DNA from: Colletes latitarsis
Taxonomy: Eukaryota; Arthropoda; Insecta; Hymenoptera; Colletidae
Direction of reading: 5' to 3'
Assembly (NCBI RefSeq): GCF_051014445.1
Contig: NW_027488370.1
Location: 12,958,001-13,022,000 of the forward strand
DNA length: 64,000 nucleotides
This document shows positions 1 through 12,080 of the stretch, piece after piece. The stretch's first letter is position 1, and each line of letters begins with the position of its first letter. Below the pieces are notes generated by a model that made no database searches, had not been told where the DNA came from, and saw only the letters and a program-made list of their open reading frames with translations. The position numbers and the translations under genes are program-made.

Positions 1-1447
1 TAACCGGCGTTATCCTCCAAAATATTAATCGCAACCAGGATTAATTGACTGTTTCGGTGTGCTACCACATTACTGCGTTGTCAAAGCCAGAAAAAGGCCA
101 GGATCTGGCCAACAAGTATGCGAAAGATGCGAAATTACGAGCCAGATGAGGGCAAATACCAGAACTAACCCAGACATAACCGGCGTTTTCCTCTAAAATA
201 TCAATCACAACCAGGTTTAATTGACTGTTTCGGTGTGGTACCGCGTTATCACGTGGTCCAAGCCAGAAAAAGGCCAGGATCTGGCCATCATGTTTGCGAA
301 AAATGCGAAAGTACGACCCAGATGAGGGCAAATACCACACCTAACCCAGACATAACCGGCGTTATCCTCCAATATATTAATCGCAACCAGCTTTTATTGG
401 CAGTGTGGTACCACATTACTACGTGATCCAAACCAGAAAAGGCCCAGGATCTGGCCAACAAGTATGCGAAGAGTGCGAAAGTACGAGCCGGATGAGGGCA
501 AATCCCAGACCTAACCGAGACATAACCGGCGTTATCCTCTAAAATACTAATCGCATCCAGCTTTAATTGACTGTTTCGGTGTGGTACCGCATTACTACGT
601 GATCCAAACCAGAAAAGGGCCAGGATCAGGCCAACAAGTATGCGAAAAATGCGAAAGGACGAGCCAGAGAAGAGCAAATACCAGACCTAACCTAGACATA
701 ACCGGCGTTATCCTCCAAAATATTAATCGCAACCAGGATTAATTGACTGTTTCGGTGTGCTACCACATTACTGCGTTGTCAAAGCCAGAAAAAGGCCAGG
801 ATCTGGCCAACAAGTATGCGAAAGATGCGAAATTACGAGCCAGATGAGGGCAAATACCAGAACTAACCCAGACATAACCGGCGTTTTCCTCTAAAATATC
901 AATCACAACCAGGTTTAATTGACTGTTTCGGTGTGGTACCGCGTTACCACGTGGTCCAAGCCAGAAAAAGGCCAGGATCTGGCCATCATGTATGCGAAAA
1001 ATGCGAAAGTATGAGCCAGATGAGGGCAAATACCAGAACTAACCCAAACGTAACCAGCGTTATCCTCTAAAATATTTATCGCAACCAGTATTAATTGACT
1101 GTTTCGGTGTGGTACCGCGTTACTACGTGATCGAAACCAGAAAAAGGCCAGGATCTGGCCAACAAGTATGCGAAAGATGCGAAATTACGAGCCAGATGAG
1201 GGCAAATACCAGAACTAACCCAGACATAACCGGCGTTTTCCTCTAAAATATCAATCACAACCAGGTTTAATTGACTGTTTCGGTGTGGTACCGCGTTACC
1301 ACGTGGTCCAAGCCAGAAAAAGGCCAGGATCTGGCCATCATGTATGCGAAAAATGCGAAAGTATGAGCCAGATGAGGGCAAATACCAGAACTAACCCAAA
1401 CGTAACCAGCGTTATCCTCTAAAATATTTATCGCAACCAGTATTAAT
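1..1447 (+). repeat. Domain A start: 4-mer and 2-mer local duplications
   Basis: Positions 1-310 match 699-1008 at an offset of 698 bp. That is four monomers minus the 6 bp missing from the short monomer at about 387-410. A second, shorter-range duplication places 787-1141 next to its copy at 1139-1493 (offset 352, exactly two monomers). The stretch 390-985 also belongs to a cassette seen again at 3,194-3,786. No gene is seen here. Confidence 0.8.
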
Positions 1448-2627
1448 TGACTGTTTCGGTGTGGTACCGCGTTACTACGTGATCGAAACCAGAAAAAACC
1501 CAGGATCTGGCCAACAAGTATGCGAAAAATGCGAAAGTACGAGCCAGATGAGGGCAAATCCCAGACCTAACCGAGATATAACCGGCGTTATCCTCTAAAA
1601 TATTAATCGCAACCATGTTTAACTGACTGTTTCGGTGTGGTACCACATTACTACGTGGTCCAAGCCGGAAAAAGGCCAGGATCTGGCCAACAAGTATGCG
1701 AAAAATGCGTAAATACGTGCCAGATAAGGGCAAATACCAGACCTAACCCAGACATAACCTGCGTTATCCTCTAAAATATTAATCGGAACCAGGTTTAATA
1801 GACTGTTTCAGTGTGGTACCACATTTCGACGGGATCCAAACCACAAAAAACCCGAGATCTGGCCAACAAGTACGCGAAAAACGCGTAAGTATGAGCCAGA
1901 TGATGGCAAATACCAGAACTAACCCAGACATAACCAGCGTTATCCTCTAAAATATTATTCGCAACCGGGTTTAATTGACTGTTTCGGTGTGGTTCCGCGT
2001 TACTACGTGATCCAAATCAGAAAAAGGCCAGGATCTGGTCAAGAAGTATGCGAAAAATGCGAAAGTACGTGCCAGATGAGGGCAAATACCAGACCTAACC
2101 TAGACATAACCGGCGTTATCATCTAAAATATTAATCGCAACCAGGTTTAACTGACTGTTTCGGTGTGGTACCACATTACTACGTGGTCCAAGCCGGAAAA
2201 AGGCCAGGATCTGGCCAACAAGTATGCGAAAAATGCGTAAGTACGTGCCAGATGAGGGCAAATACCAGACCTAACCCAGACATAACCTGCGTTATCCTCT
2301 AAAATATTAATCGGAACCAGGTTTAATAGACTGTTTCAGTGTGGTACCACATTTCGACGGGATCCAAACCACAAAAAACCCGAGATCTGGCCAACAAGTA
2401 AGCGAAAAATGAGAAAGCACGAGCCAGATGAGGGCAAATAGCAAACCTAACCCAGAAATAACCTGCGTTATCCGCTAAAATACTAATCGAAACAAGGTTT
2501 ACTTGACTGTTTCAGTGTGGTACCACATTACGACGGGATCCAAACCACAAAAAACCCGAGTTCTGGCCAAAAAGTATGCGAAAATTGCGAAAGTACGAGC
2601 CAGATGATTGCAAATACCAGAACTAAC
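1448..2627 (+). repeat. 1.18-kb block, copy 1 (offset 2,452 bp to 3,900)
   Basis: This block of about 6.7 monomers is repeated almost unchanged at 3,900-5,079. The shared run includes the rare motifs GCAACCATGTTTAACTG, CATTTCGACGGGATCC, AGTACGCGAAAAACGCG and GTTCCGCGTTACTACG. The offset equals 14 monomers minus 12 bp, and two 6-bp-short monomers lie between the copies (near 2,670 and 3,195), which accounts for the shortfall. Confidence 0.85.
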
Positions 2628-3560
2628 CCAGACATAACCAGTGTTATCCTCTAAAATACTAATCGGAACCAGCTTTTATTGACAGTGTGGTACCACATTA
2701 CTACGTGATCCAAACCAGAAAAGGCCCAGGATCTGGCCAACAAGTATGCGAAAAATGCGTAAGTACGTGCCAGATGAGGGCAAATACCAGACCTAACCCA
2801 GACATAACCTGCGTTATCCTCTAAAATATTAATCGGAACCAGGTTTAATAGACTGTTTCAGTGTGGTACCACATTTCAACGGGATCCAAACCACAAAAAA
2901 CCCGAGATCTGGCCAACAAGTAAGCGAAAAATGAGAAAGCACGAGCCAGATGAGGGCAAATAGCAAACCTAACCCAGAAATAACCTGCGTTATCCGCTAA
3001 AATACTAATCGAAACAAGGTTTACTTGACTGTTTCAGTGTGGTACCACATTACGACGGGATCCAAACCACAAAAAACCTGAGTTCTGGCCAAAAAGTATG
3101 CGAAAATTGCGAAAGTACGAGCCAGATGATTGCAAATACCAGAACTAACCCAGACATAACCAGCGTTATCCTCTAAAATACTAATCCGAACCAGCTTTTA
3201 TTGGCAGTGTGGTACCACATTACTACGTGATCCAAACCAGAAAAGGCCCAGGATCTGGCCAACAAGTATGCGAAAAGTGCGAAAGTACGAGCCAGATGAG
3301 GGCAAATCCCAGACCTAACCGAGACATAACCGGCGTTATCCTCTAAAATACTAATCGCATCCAGCTTTAATTGACTGTTTCGGTGTGGTACCGCATTACT
3401 ACGTGATCCAAACCAGAAAAGGGCCAGGATCAGGCCAACAAGTATGCGAAAAATGCGAAAGGACGAGCCAGAGAAGAGCAAATACCAGACCTAACCTAGA
3501 CATAACCGGCGTTATCCTCTAAAATATTAATCGCAACCAGGATTAATTGACTGTTTCGGT
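2140..3560 (+). repeat. 1.4-kb block copied at 11,816-13,236
   Basis: The run from the GCAACC(A)GGTTTAACTG monomer to the GACGAGCCAGAGAAGAGC monomer recurs 9,676 bp downstream with few differences. One difference is CAGAAATAACC against CAGAAGTAACC. Inside it, 2,229-2,645 is itself followed by a near copy at 2,751-3,167 (offset 522, three monomers minus 6 bp). The block overlaps the 1,448-2,627 block, so this part of the array is a mosaic of overlapping duplication events. Confidence 0.8.
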
Positions 3561-3786
3561 GTGGTACCACATTACTGCGTTGTCAAAGCCAGAAAAAGGC
3601 CAGGATCTGGCCAACAAGTATGCGAAAGATGCGAAATTACGAGCCAGATGAGGGCAAATACCAGAACTAACCCAGACATAACCGGCGTTTTCCTCTAAAA
3701 TATCAATCACAACCAGGTTTAATTGACTGTTTCGGTGTGGTACCGCGTTACCACGTGGTCCAAGCCAGAAAAAGGCCAGGATCTGG
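3194..3786 (+). repeat. Dispersed 0.6-kb cassette (AGAGAAGAGC type)
   Basis: A run of about three monomers containing AATCGCATCCAGC, GGATCAGGCC, GGACGAGCCAGAGAAGAGC and ACTGCGTTGTCAAAG. The same order appears at about 390-985 (offset 2,804), 9,549-10,129 (offset 6,343) and partly at 12,870-13,236. Similar but altered forms with AGAGGAGAGC occur at 20,185-20,672 and 21,583-22,070. It begins with a 6-bp-short monomer in the copies at 387, 3,195 and 12,870, but not at 9,540. Confidence 0.8.
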
Positions 3787-3899
3787 TCAAGAAGTATGCG
3801 AAAAATGCGAAAGTACGTGCCAGATGAGGGCAAATACCAGACCTAACCTAGACATAACCGGCGTTATCATCTAAAATATTAATCGCAACCAGGTTTAAC

Positions 3900-5079
3900 T
3901 GACTGTTTCGGTGTGGTACCGCGTTACTACGTGATCGAAACCAGAAAAAACCCAGGATCTGGCCAACAAGTATGCGAAAAATGCGAAAGTACGAGCCAGA
4001 TGAGGGCAAATCCCAGACCTAACCGAGATATAACCGGCGTTATCCTCTAAAATATTAATCGCAACCATGTTTAACTGACTGTTTCGGTGTGGTACCACAT
4101 TACTACGTGGTCCAAGCCGGAAAAAGGCCAGGATCTGGCCAACAAGTATGCGAAAAATGCGTAAATACGTGCCAGATAAGGGCAAATACCAGACCTAACC
4201 CAGACATAACCTGCGTTATCCTCTAAAATATTAATCGGAACCAGGTTTAATAGACTGTTTCAGTGTGGTACCACATTTCGACGGGATCCAAACCACAAAA
4301 AACCCGAGATCTGGCCAACAAGTACGCGAAAAACGCGTAAGTATGAGCCAGATGATGGCAAATACCAGAACTAACCCAGACATAACCAGCGTTATCCTCT
4401 AAAATATTATTCGCAACCGGGTTTAATTGACTGTTTCGGTGTGGTTCCGCGTTACTACGTGATCCAAATCAGAAAAAGGCCAGGATCTGGTCAAGAAGTA
4501 TGCGAAAAATGCGAAAGTACGTGCCAGATGAGGGCAAATACCAGACCTAACCTAGACATAACCGGCGTTATCATCTAAAATATTAATCGCAACCAGGTTT
4601 AACTGACTGTTTCGGTGTGGTACCACATTACTACGTGGTCCAAGCCGGAAAAAGGCCAGGATCTGGCCAACAAGTATGCGAAAAATGCGTAAGTACGTGC
4701 CAGATGAGGGCAAATACCAGACCTAACCCAGACATAACCTGCGTTATCCTCTAAAATATTAATCGGAACCAGGTTTAATAGACTGTTTCAGTGTGGTACC
4801 ACATTTCGACGGGATCCAAACCACAAAAAACCCGAGATCTGGCCAACAAGTAAGCGAAAAATGAGAAAGCACGAGCCAGATGAGGGCAAATAGCAAACCT
4901 AACCCAGAAGTAACCTGCGTTATCCGCCAAAATACTAATCGAAACAAGGTTTACTTGACTGTTTCAGTGTGGTACCACATTACGATGGGATCCAAACCAC
5001 AAAAAACCCGAGTTCTGGCCAAAAAGTATGCGAAAATTGCGAAAGTACGAGCCAGATGATTGCAAATACCAGAACTAAC
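3900..5079 (+). repeat. 1.18-kb block, copy 2
   Basis: Near copy of 1,448-2,627. Small differences were seen, such as GTTATCCGCCAAAATAC here against GTTATCCGCTAAAATAC in the first copy. After about 5,079 the two diverge: CCAAACGTAACC follows here, where copy 1 continues with CCAGACATAACC. Confidence 0.85.
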
Positions 5080-7029
5080 CCAAACGTAACCAGCGTTATC
5101 CTCTAAAATATTTATCGCAACCAGTATTAATTGACTGTTTCGGTGTGGTACCGCGTTACTACGTGATCGAAACCAGAAAAAACCCAGGATCTGGCCAACA
5201 AGTATGCGAAAAATGCGAAAGTACGAGCCAGATGAGGGCAAATCCCAGACCTAACCGAGACATAACCGGCGTTATCCTCCAATATATTAATCGCAACCAG
5301 TTTTAATTGACTGTTTCGGTGTGGTACCGCATTACTACGTGATCCAAACCAGAAAATGGCCAGGATCCGGCCAACAAGTATGCGAAAAATGCGAAAGTAT
5401 GAGCCAGATGATTGCAAATACCAGAACTAACCCAAACGTAACCAGCGTTATCCTCTAAAATATTTATCGCAACCAGTATTAATTGACTGTTTCGGTGTGC
5501 TACCGCGTTACTACGTGATCGAAACCAGAAAAAACCCAGGATCTGGCCAACAAGTATGCGAAAAATGCGAAAGTACGAGCCAGATGAGGGCAAATCCCAG
5601 ACCTAACCGAGATATAACCGGCGTTATCCTCTAAAATATTAATCGCAACCATGTTTAACTGACTGTTTCGGTGTGGTACCACATTACTACGTGGTCCAAG
5701 CCGGAAAAAGGCCAGGATCTGGCCAACAAGTATGCGAAAAATGCGTAAATACGTGCCAGATAAGGGCAAATACCAGACCTAACCCAGACATAACCTGCGT
5801 TATCCTCTAAAATATTAATCGGAACCAGGTTTAATAGACTGTTTCAGTGTGGTACCACATTTCGACGGGATCCAAACCACAAAAAACCCGAGATCTGGCC
5901 AAACAAGTACGCGAAAAACGCGTAAGTATGAGCCAGATGATGGCAAATACCAGAATTAACCCAGACATAACCAGCGTTATCCTCTAAAATATTATTCGCA
6001 ACCGGGTTTAATTGACTGTTTCGGTGTGGTTCCGCGTTACTACGTGATCCAAATCTGAAAAAGGCCAGGATCTGGTCAAGAAGTATGCGAAAAATGCGAA
6101 AGTACGTGCCAGATGAGGGCAAATACCAGACCTAACCTAGACATAACCGGCGTTATCATCTAAAATATTAATCGCAACCAGGTTTAACTGACTGTTTCGG
6201 TGTGGTACCACATTACTACGTGGTCCAAGCCGGAAAAAGGCCAGGATCTGGCCAACAAGTATGCGAAAAATGCGTAAGTACGTGCCAGATGAGGGCAAAT
6301 ACCAGACCTAAACCAGACATAACCTGCGTTATCCTCTAAAATATTAATCGGAACCAGGTTTAATAAACTGTTTCAGTGTGGTACCACATTTCGACGGGAT
6401 CCAAACCACAAAAGACCCGAGATCTGGCCAACAAGTAAGCGAAAAATGAGAAAGCACGAGCCAGATGAGGGCAAATAGCAAACCTAACCCAGAAATAACC
6501 TGCGTTATCCGCTAAAATACTAATCGAAACAAGTTCTACTTGACTGTTTCAGTGTGGTACCACATTACGACGGGATCAAAACCACAAAAAACCCGAGCTC
6601 TGGCCAAAATGTATGCGAAAATTGCGAAAGTACGAGCCAGATGATTGCAAATACCAGAACTAACCGAGATATAACCGAGGTTATAACCGGCGTTATCCTC
6701 TAAAATATTTATCGCTACCGGGATTAATTGACTGTTTCGGTGTGGTACCGCATTACTACGTGATCCAAACCAGAAAAAACCCAGGATCTGGCCAACAAGT
6801 ATGCGAAAAACACGAAAGTATGAGCCAGATGATAGCAAATACCAGAACTAACCCAGACATAACCAGCGTTATCCTCTAAAATATTAATCGCAACCAGTAT
6901 TAATTGACTGTTTCTGTGTGGTACCGCGTTACTACGTGATCCAAATCAGAAAAAACCCAGGATCTGGCTAACAAGTATGCGAAAAATGCGAAAGTACGAG
7001 CCAGATGAGGGCAAACCCCAGACCTAACC
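5080..7029 (+). repeat. Domain A mosaic with shared 0.9-kb block and a long monomer
   Basis: Positions 5,256-6,170 match 10,191-11,105 (offset 4,935) and the corresponding part of the 7-monomer units at 13,049-15,514. Positions 6,057-6,660 match about 2,020-2,625 (offset 4,037). Between roughly 6,665 and 6,695 one monomer is 12 bp longer than usual. The stretch 6,700-7,029 is ordinary A monomers. No gene is seen. Confidence 0.78.
6660..6700 (+). repeat. 12-bp insertion monomer (~188 bp)
   Basis: The usual GAGATATAACCGGCGTTATCC is interrupted here by an extra copy of an ATAACCGAGGTT-like segment, so that two ATAACCG motifs and then a GGCGTT follow each other. It looks like a local slippage duplication. 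I saw this form only once in the window. Confidence 0.8.
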
Positions 7030-9125
7030 GAGATATAACCGACGTTATCCTCTAAAATATTCATCGCAACCGGGATTAATTGACTGTTTCAGTGTCGTAC
7101 CACATTACTACGTGATCCAAACCAGAAAAGGGCTAGGATCTGGCCAACAAGTATGCGAAAAACGCGAAAGTATGAGACAGATGAGGGCAAATGCCAGAAC
7201 TAACCCAGACATAACCGGCGTTTTCCTCTAAAATATTAATCCGAACCAGGTATAACTGTCTGTTTCGGTGTGGTACCACATGACTACGTGGTCCTAGCCG
7301 GGAAAAGGCCAGGACCAGGCCAACAAGTATGCCAAAAATGCGAATGTACGAGCCAGATGATTGCAAATACCAGTACTAACCCAGACATAACCAGCGTTAT
7401 CCTCTAAAATACTAATCGGAACCAGCTTTTAGTGACAGTGTGGTACCACATTACTACGTGATCCAAGCCAGAAAAAGCTCACGATCTGGCCAACAAGTGT
7501 GCGAACAATGCGAAAGTACGAGCCAGATGAGGGCATATCCCAGACCTAACCGAGCCATAACCGGCGTTATCCTCTAAAATATTAGTCGCAACCAGGTTTA
7601 GTTGACTGTTTCGGTGTGGTACCGCATTACTACGTGTTCCAAACCAGAAAAAGTGCAGCATCTGGGCATCAAGGATTGCGAAAAGAGCGATAGTACGAGC
7701 CAGATGAGGGCAAATACCAGACCTAACCCAGACATTACCGGCGTTATCCTCTAAAATACTATTCGGAACCAGCTTCTATTGACTGTTCCAGTGTGGTACT
7801 ACATTAGTACGTGATCCAAACCAGAAAAAGCCTAGGATCTGGCCAAAACTAGTATGCGAAAAATACGAAAGCACGAGCCAGATGATGGCAAATCCCAGAC
7901 CTAACCGAGACGTAACCGGCGTTATCCTCTAAAATATTAATCGCAACCAGGTTTAGTTGACTGTTTCGGTGTGGAACCGCATTACTACGTGTTCCAAACC
8001 AGAAAAAGGGCAGGATCTGGGCAACAAGTATGCGAAAAGTGCGATAGTACGAGCCAGATGAGGGCAAATACCAGACATAACCTAGACATAACCGGCGTTA
8101 TCCTCTAAAATATTAATCGGAACCAGGTTTAATTGACTTTTTCAGTGTGGAACCACATTACGACGGTATCCAAACCACAGAAAACCCAGGATCTGCCCGA
8201 CAAGTAAGCGAAACATGCGAAAGTATGAGCCAGATGGTTGGAAATACCAGAACTAACCTAGATATAACCGGCGTTATCCTCAAAAATATTAATCGCAACC
8301 AGGTTTAATTGACTGTTTCAGTGTGGTACCACATTACTACGTGATCCAAACCAGAAAAAGGCCAGGATCTGGCCTACAAGTATGCGAAAAACGCGAAGGT
8401 ATGAGACAGATGAGGGCAAATGCCAGAACTAACCCAGACATAACCGGCGTTTTCCTCTATAATATTAATCACAACCAGGTTTAATTGACTGTTTCGGTGT
8501 GGTACCGCGTTACTACGTGGTCCAAGCCAGAAAAAGGCCAGGATCTGGCCATCATGTATGCGAAAAATGCGAAAGTACGAGCCAGATGAGGGCAAATACC
8601 AGACCTAACCCAGACACAACCGGCGTTATCCTCCAATATATTAATCGCAACCAGGGTTAATTGATTGTTTCGGTGTGGTACCGCATTACTACGTGATCCA
8701 AACCAGAAAATGGCCAGGATCCGGCCAACAAGTATGCGAAAAATGCGAAAGTATGAGCCAGATGATTGCATATACCAGAACTAACCCAAACGTCACCAGC
8801 GTTATCCTCTAAAATATCAATCGCAACCAGTATTAATTGACTGTTTCGGTGTGGTACCGCGTTACTACATGATTCAAACCAGAAAAAACCCAGGGTCTGG
8901 CCAACAAGTGTTCGAAAAACGCGAAAGTATGAGCCAGATGATTGCAAATACCAGAACTAACACAAATGTAACCAGCGTTATCCTCCAAACTAATAATCGG
9001 AGCTTCTATTGACTGTTTCAGTGTGGTACCACATTACTACGTGATCCAAACCAGAAAAAAACCCAGGATCTGGCCAACAAGTATGCGAAAAACGCGAAAG
9101 TATGAGCCAGATGATAGCAAATACC
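7030..9125 (+). repeat. 2.1-kb block, copy 1 (offset 8,785 bp to 15,815)
   Basis: About twelve monomers are repeated at 15,815-17,910 with scattered substitutions. Shared rare features include TTTCAGTGTCGTACC, GGACCAGGCC, the 6-bp-short monomer near 7,411, AAGGATTGCGAAAAG (1-bp longer), GGCCAAAACTAGTATGCG (2-bp longer) and the 4-bp-short monomer near 8,983. The offset is 50 monomers minus 15 bp, which agrees with the indels I can count between the copies. Confidence 0.85.
8095..8545 (+). repeat. 0.45-kb segment repeated at 9,148-9,598
   Basis: The run with GACTTTTTCAGTGTGGAACC, ACGACGGTATCC, GATCTGCCCGACAAG and GGTTGGAAATACC recurs 1,053 bp downstream (six monomers minus 3 bp). It also occurs in the 16,880-17,330 part of the second 2.1-kb block, where the first motif reads GACTGTTTCAG. 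The monomers from 9,126 to 9,983 are made of this copy plus the dispersed 0.6-kb cassette. Confidence 0.8.
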
Positions 9126-9983
9126 AGACCTAAACCAGACATAACCTGCGTTATCCTCTAAAATATTAATCGGAACCAGGTTTAATTGACTTTTTCAGTG
9201 TGGAACCACATTACGACGGTATCCAAACCACAGAAAACCCAGGATCTGCCCGACAAGTAAGCGAAACATGCGAAAGTATGAGCCAGATGGTTGGAAATAC
9301 CAGAACTAACCTAGATATAACCGGCGTAATCCTCAAAAATATTAATCGCAACCAGGTTTAATTGACTGTTTCAGTGTGGTACCACATTACTACGTGATCC
9401 AAACCAGAAAAAGGCCAGGATCTGGCCTACAAGTATGCGAAAAACGCGAAGGTATGAGACAGATGAGGGCAAATGCCAGAACTAACCCAGACATAACCGG
9501 CGTTTTCCTCTATAATATTAATCACAACCAGGTTTAATTGACTGTTTCGGTGTGGTACCACATTACTACGTGATCCAAACCAGAAAAGGCCCAGGATCTG
9601 GCCAACAAGTATGCGAAAAGTGCGAAAGTACGAGCCAGATGAGGGCAAATCCCAGACCTAACCGAGACATAACCGGCGTTATCCTCTAAAATACTAATCG
9701 CATCCAGCTTTAATTGACTGTTTCGGTGTGGTACCGCATTACTACGTGATCCAAACCAGAAAAGGGCCAGGATCAGGCCAACAAGTATGCGAAAAATGCG
9801 AAAGGACGAGCCAGAGAAGAGCAAATACCAGACCTAACCTAGACATAACCGGCGTTATCCTCTAAAATATTAATCGCAACCAGGATTAATTGACTGTTTC
9901 GGTGTGGTACCACATTACTGCGTTGTCAAAGCCAGAAAAAGGCCAGGATCTGGCCATCAAGTATGCGAAAGATGCGAAATTAC

Positions 9984-11216
9984 GAGCCAGATGAGGGCAA
10001 ATACCAGAACTAACCCAGACATAACCGGCGTTTTCCTCTAAAATATCAATCACAACCAGGTTTAATTGACTGTTTCGGTGTGGTACCGCGTTACCACGTG
10101 GTCCAAGCCAGAAAAAGGCCAGGATCTGGCCATCATGTATGCGAAAAATGCGAAAGTACGACCCAGATGAGGGCAAATACCAGACCTAACCCAGACATAA
10201 CCGGCGTTATCCTCCAATATATTAATCGCAACCAGTTTTAATTGACTGTTTCGGTGTGGTACCGCATTACTACGTGATCCAAACCAGAAAATGGCCAGGA
10301 TCCGGCCAACAAGTATGCGAAAAATGCGAAAGTATGAGCCAGATGATTGCAAATACCAGAACTAACCCAAACGTAACCAGCGTTATCCTCTAAAATATTT
10401 ATCGCAACCAGTATTAATTGACTGTTTCGGTGTGGTACCGCGTTACTACGTGATCGAAACCAGAAAAAACCCATGATCTGGCCAACAAGTATGCGAAAAA
10501 TGCGAAAGTACGAGCCAGATGAGGGCAAATCCGAGACCTAACCGAGATATAACCGGCGTTATCCTCTAAAATATTAATCGCAACCATGTTTAACTGACTG
10601 TTTCGGTGTGGTACCACATTACTACGTGGTCCAAGCCGGAAAAAGGCCAGGATCTGGCCAACAAGTATGCGAAAAATGCGTAAATACGTGCCAGATAAGG
10701 GCAAATACCAGACCTAACCCAGACATAACCTGCGTTATCCTCTAAAATATTAATCGGAACCAGGTTTAATAGACTGTTTCAGTGTGGTACCACATTTCGA
10801 CGGGATCCAAACCACAAAAAACCCGAGATCTGGCCAAACAAGTACGCGAAAAACGCGTAAGTATGAGCCAGATGATGGCAAATACCAGAATTAACCCAGA
10901 CATAACCAGCGTTATCCTCTAAAATATTATTCGCAACCGGGTTTAATTGACTGTTTCGGTGTGGTTCCGCGTTACTACGTGATCCAAATCAGAAAAAGGC
11001 CAGGATCTGGTCAAGAAGTATGCGAAAAATGCGAAAGTACGTGCCAGATGAGGGCAAATACCAGACCTAACCTAGACATAACCGGCGTTATCATCTAAAA
11101 TATTAATCGGAACCAGGTTTAATAGACTGTTTCAGTGTGGTACCACATTTCGACGGGATCCAAACCACAAAAAACCCGAGATCTGGCCAACAAGTAAGCG
11201 AAAAATGAGAAAGCAC
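9984..11216 (+). repeat. 7-monomer unit, 1,233 bp (A, pair 1 copy 1)
   Basis: Seven different monomers in fixed order: AATCACAACC; AATATATTAATCGC; TTATCGCAACCAGTATT; GCAACCATGTTTAACTG; TCGGAACCAGGTTTAATAG; GCAACCGGGTTTAATTG with GGTTCCGCG; and an ATCATCTAAAAT monomer. The series restarts at 11,217. The unit is 7 x 176 + 1 bp, the extra base being in GGCCAAACAAG. This order, with later units agreeing monomer for monomer, is a higher-order repeat. Confidence 0.85.
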
Positions 11217-12080
11217 GAGCCAGATGAGGGCAAATACCAGAACTAACCCAGACATAACCGGCGTTTTCCTCTAAAATATCAATCACAACCAGGTTTAATT
11301 GACTGTTTCGGTGTGGTACCGCGTTACCACGTGGTCCAAGCCAGAAAAGGGCCAGGATCTGGCCATCATGTATGCGAAAAATGCGAAAGTACGACCCAGA
11401 TGAGGGCAAATACCACACCTAACCCAGACATAACCGGCGTTATCCTCCAATATATTAATCGCAACCAGGTTTAATTGATTGTTTCGGTGTGGTACCGCAT
11501 TACTACGTGATCCAAACCAGAAAATGGCCAGGATCCGGCCAACAAGTATGCGAAAAATGCGAAAGTATGAGCCAGATGATTGCAAATACCAGAACTAACC
11601 CAAACGTAACCAGCGTCATCCTCTAAAATATTTATCGCAACCAGTATTAATTGACTGTTTCGGTGTGGTACCGCGTTACTACGTGATCGAAACCAGAAAA
11701 AACCCAGGATCTGGCCAACAAGTATGCGAAAAATGCGAAAGTACGAGCCAGATGAGGGCAAATCCCAGACCTAACCGAGATATAACCGGCGTTATCCTCT
11801 AAAATATTAATCGCAACCATGTTTAACTGACTGTTTCGGTGTGGTACCACATTACTACGTGGTCCAAGCCGGAAAAAGGCCAGGATCTGGCCAACAAGTA
11901 TGCGAAAAATGCGAAAGTACGTGCCAGATGAGGGCAAATACCAGACCTAACCTAGACATAACCTGCGTTATCCTCTAAAATATTAATCGGAACCAGGTTT
12001 AATAGACTGTTTCAGTGTGGTACCACATTTCGACGGGATCCAAACCACAAAAAACCCGAGATCTGGCCAACAAGTAAGCG
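11217..12080 (+). repeat. 7-monomer unit, partial (A, pair 1 copy 2)
   Basis: Repeats the first five monomers of the preceding 1,233-bp unit. It then switches, at about 12,080, into the sequence shared with 2,400-3,560 (AGTAAGCGAAAAATGAG in place of AGTACGCGAAAAACGCG). Near 11,910 it has GCGAAAGTACGTGCC where copy 1 has GCGTAAATACGTGCC. Confidence 0.8.

Noticed and set aside
23..40. RNA polymerase III B-box look-alike (GGTTTCGATC on the minus strand of ATTGATCGAAACC monomers).
   Set aside because: It does not fit the GWTCRANNC core, no A-box was found at suitable distance, and it is simply part of the repeated monomer.
150..182. Telomere-like CCTAACCC motifs.
   Set aside because: Only an 8-bp stretch occurs once per monomer (CCTAACCCAGAC); there is no run of CCCTAA or CCCTAAA repeats.
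1854..1880. Possible CENP-B box, because of TTCGACGGGATCC-type motifs.
   Set aside because: The 17-bp consensus NTTCGNNNNANNCGGGN needs fixed spacing between TTCG and CGGG. In the A sub-type the two parts overlap too closely, and I found no match on either strand.
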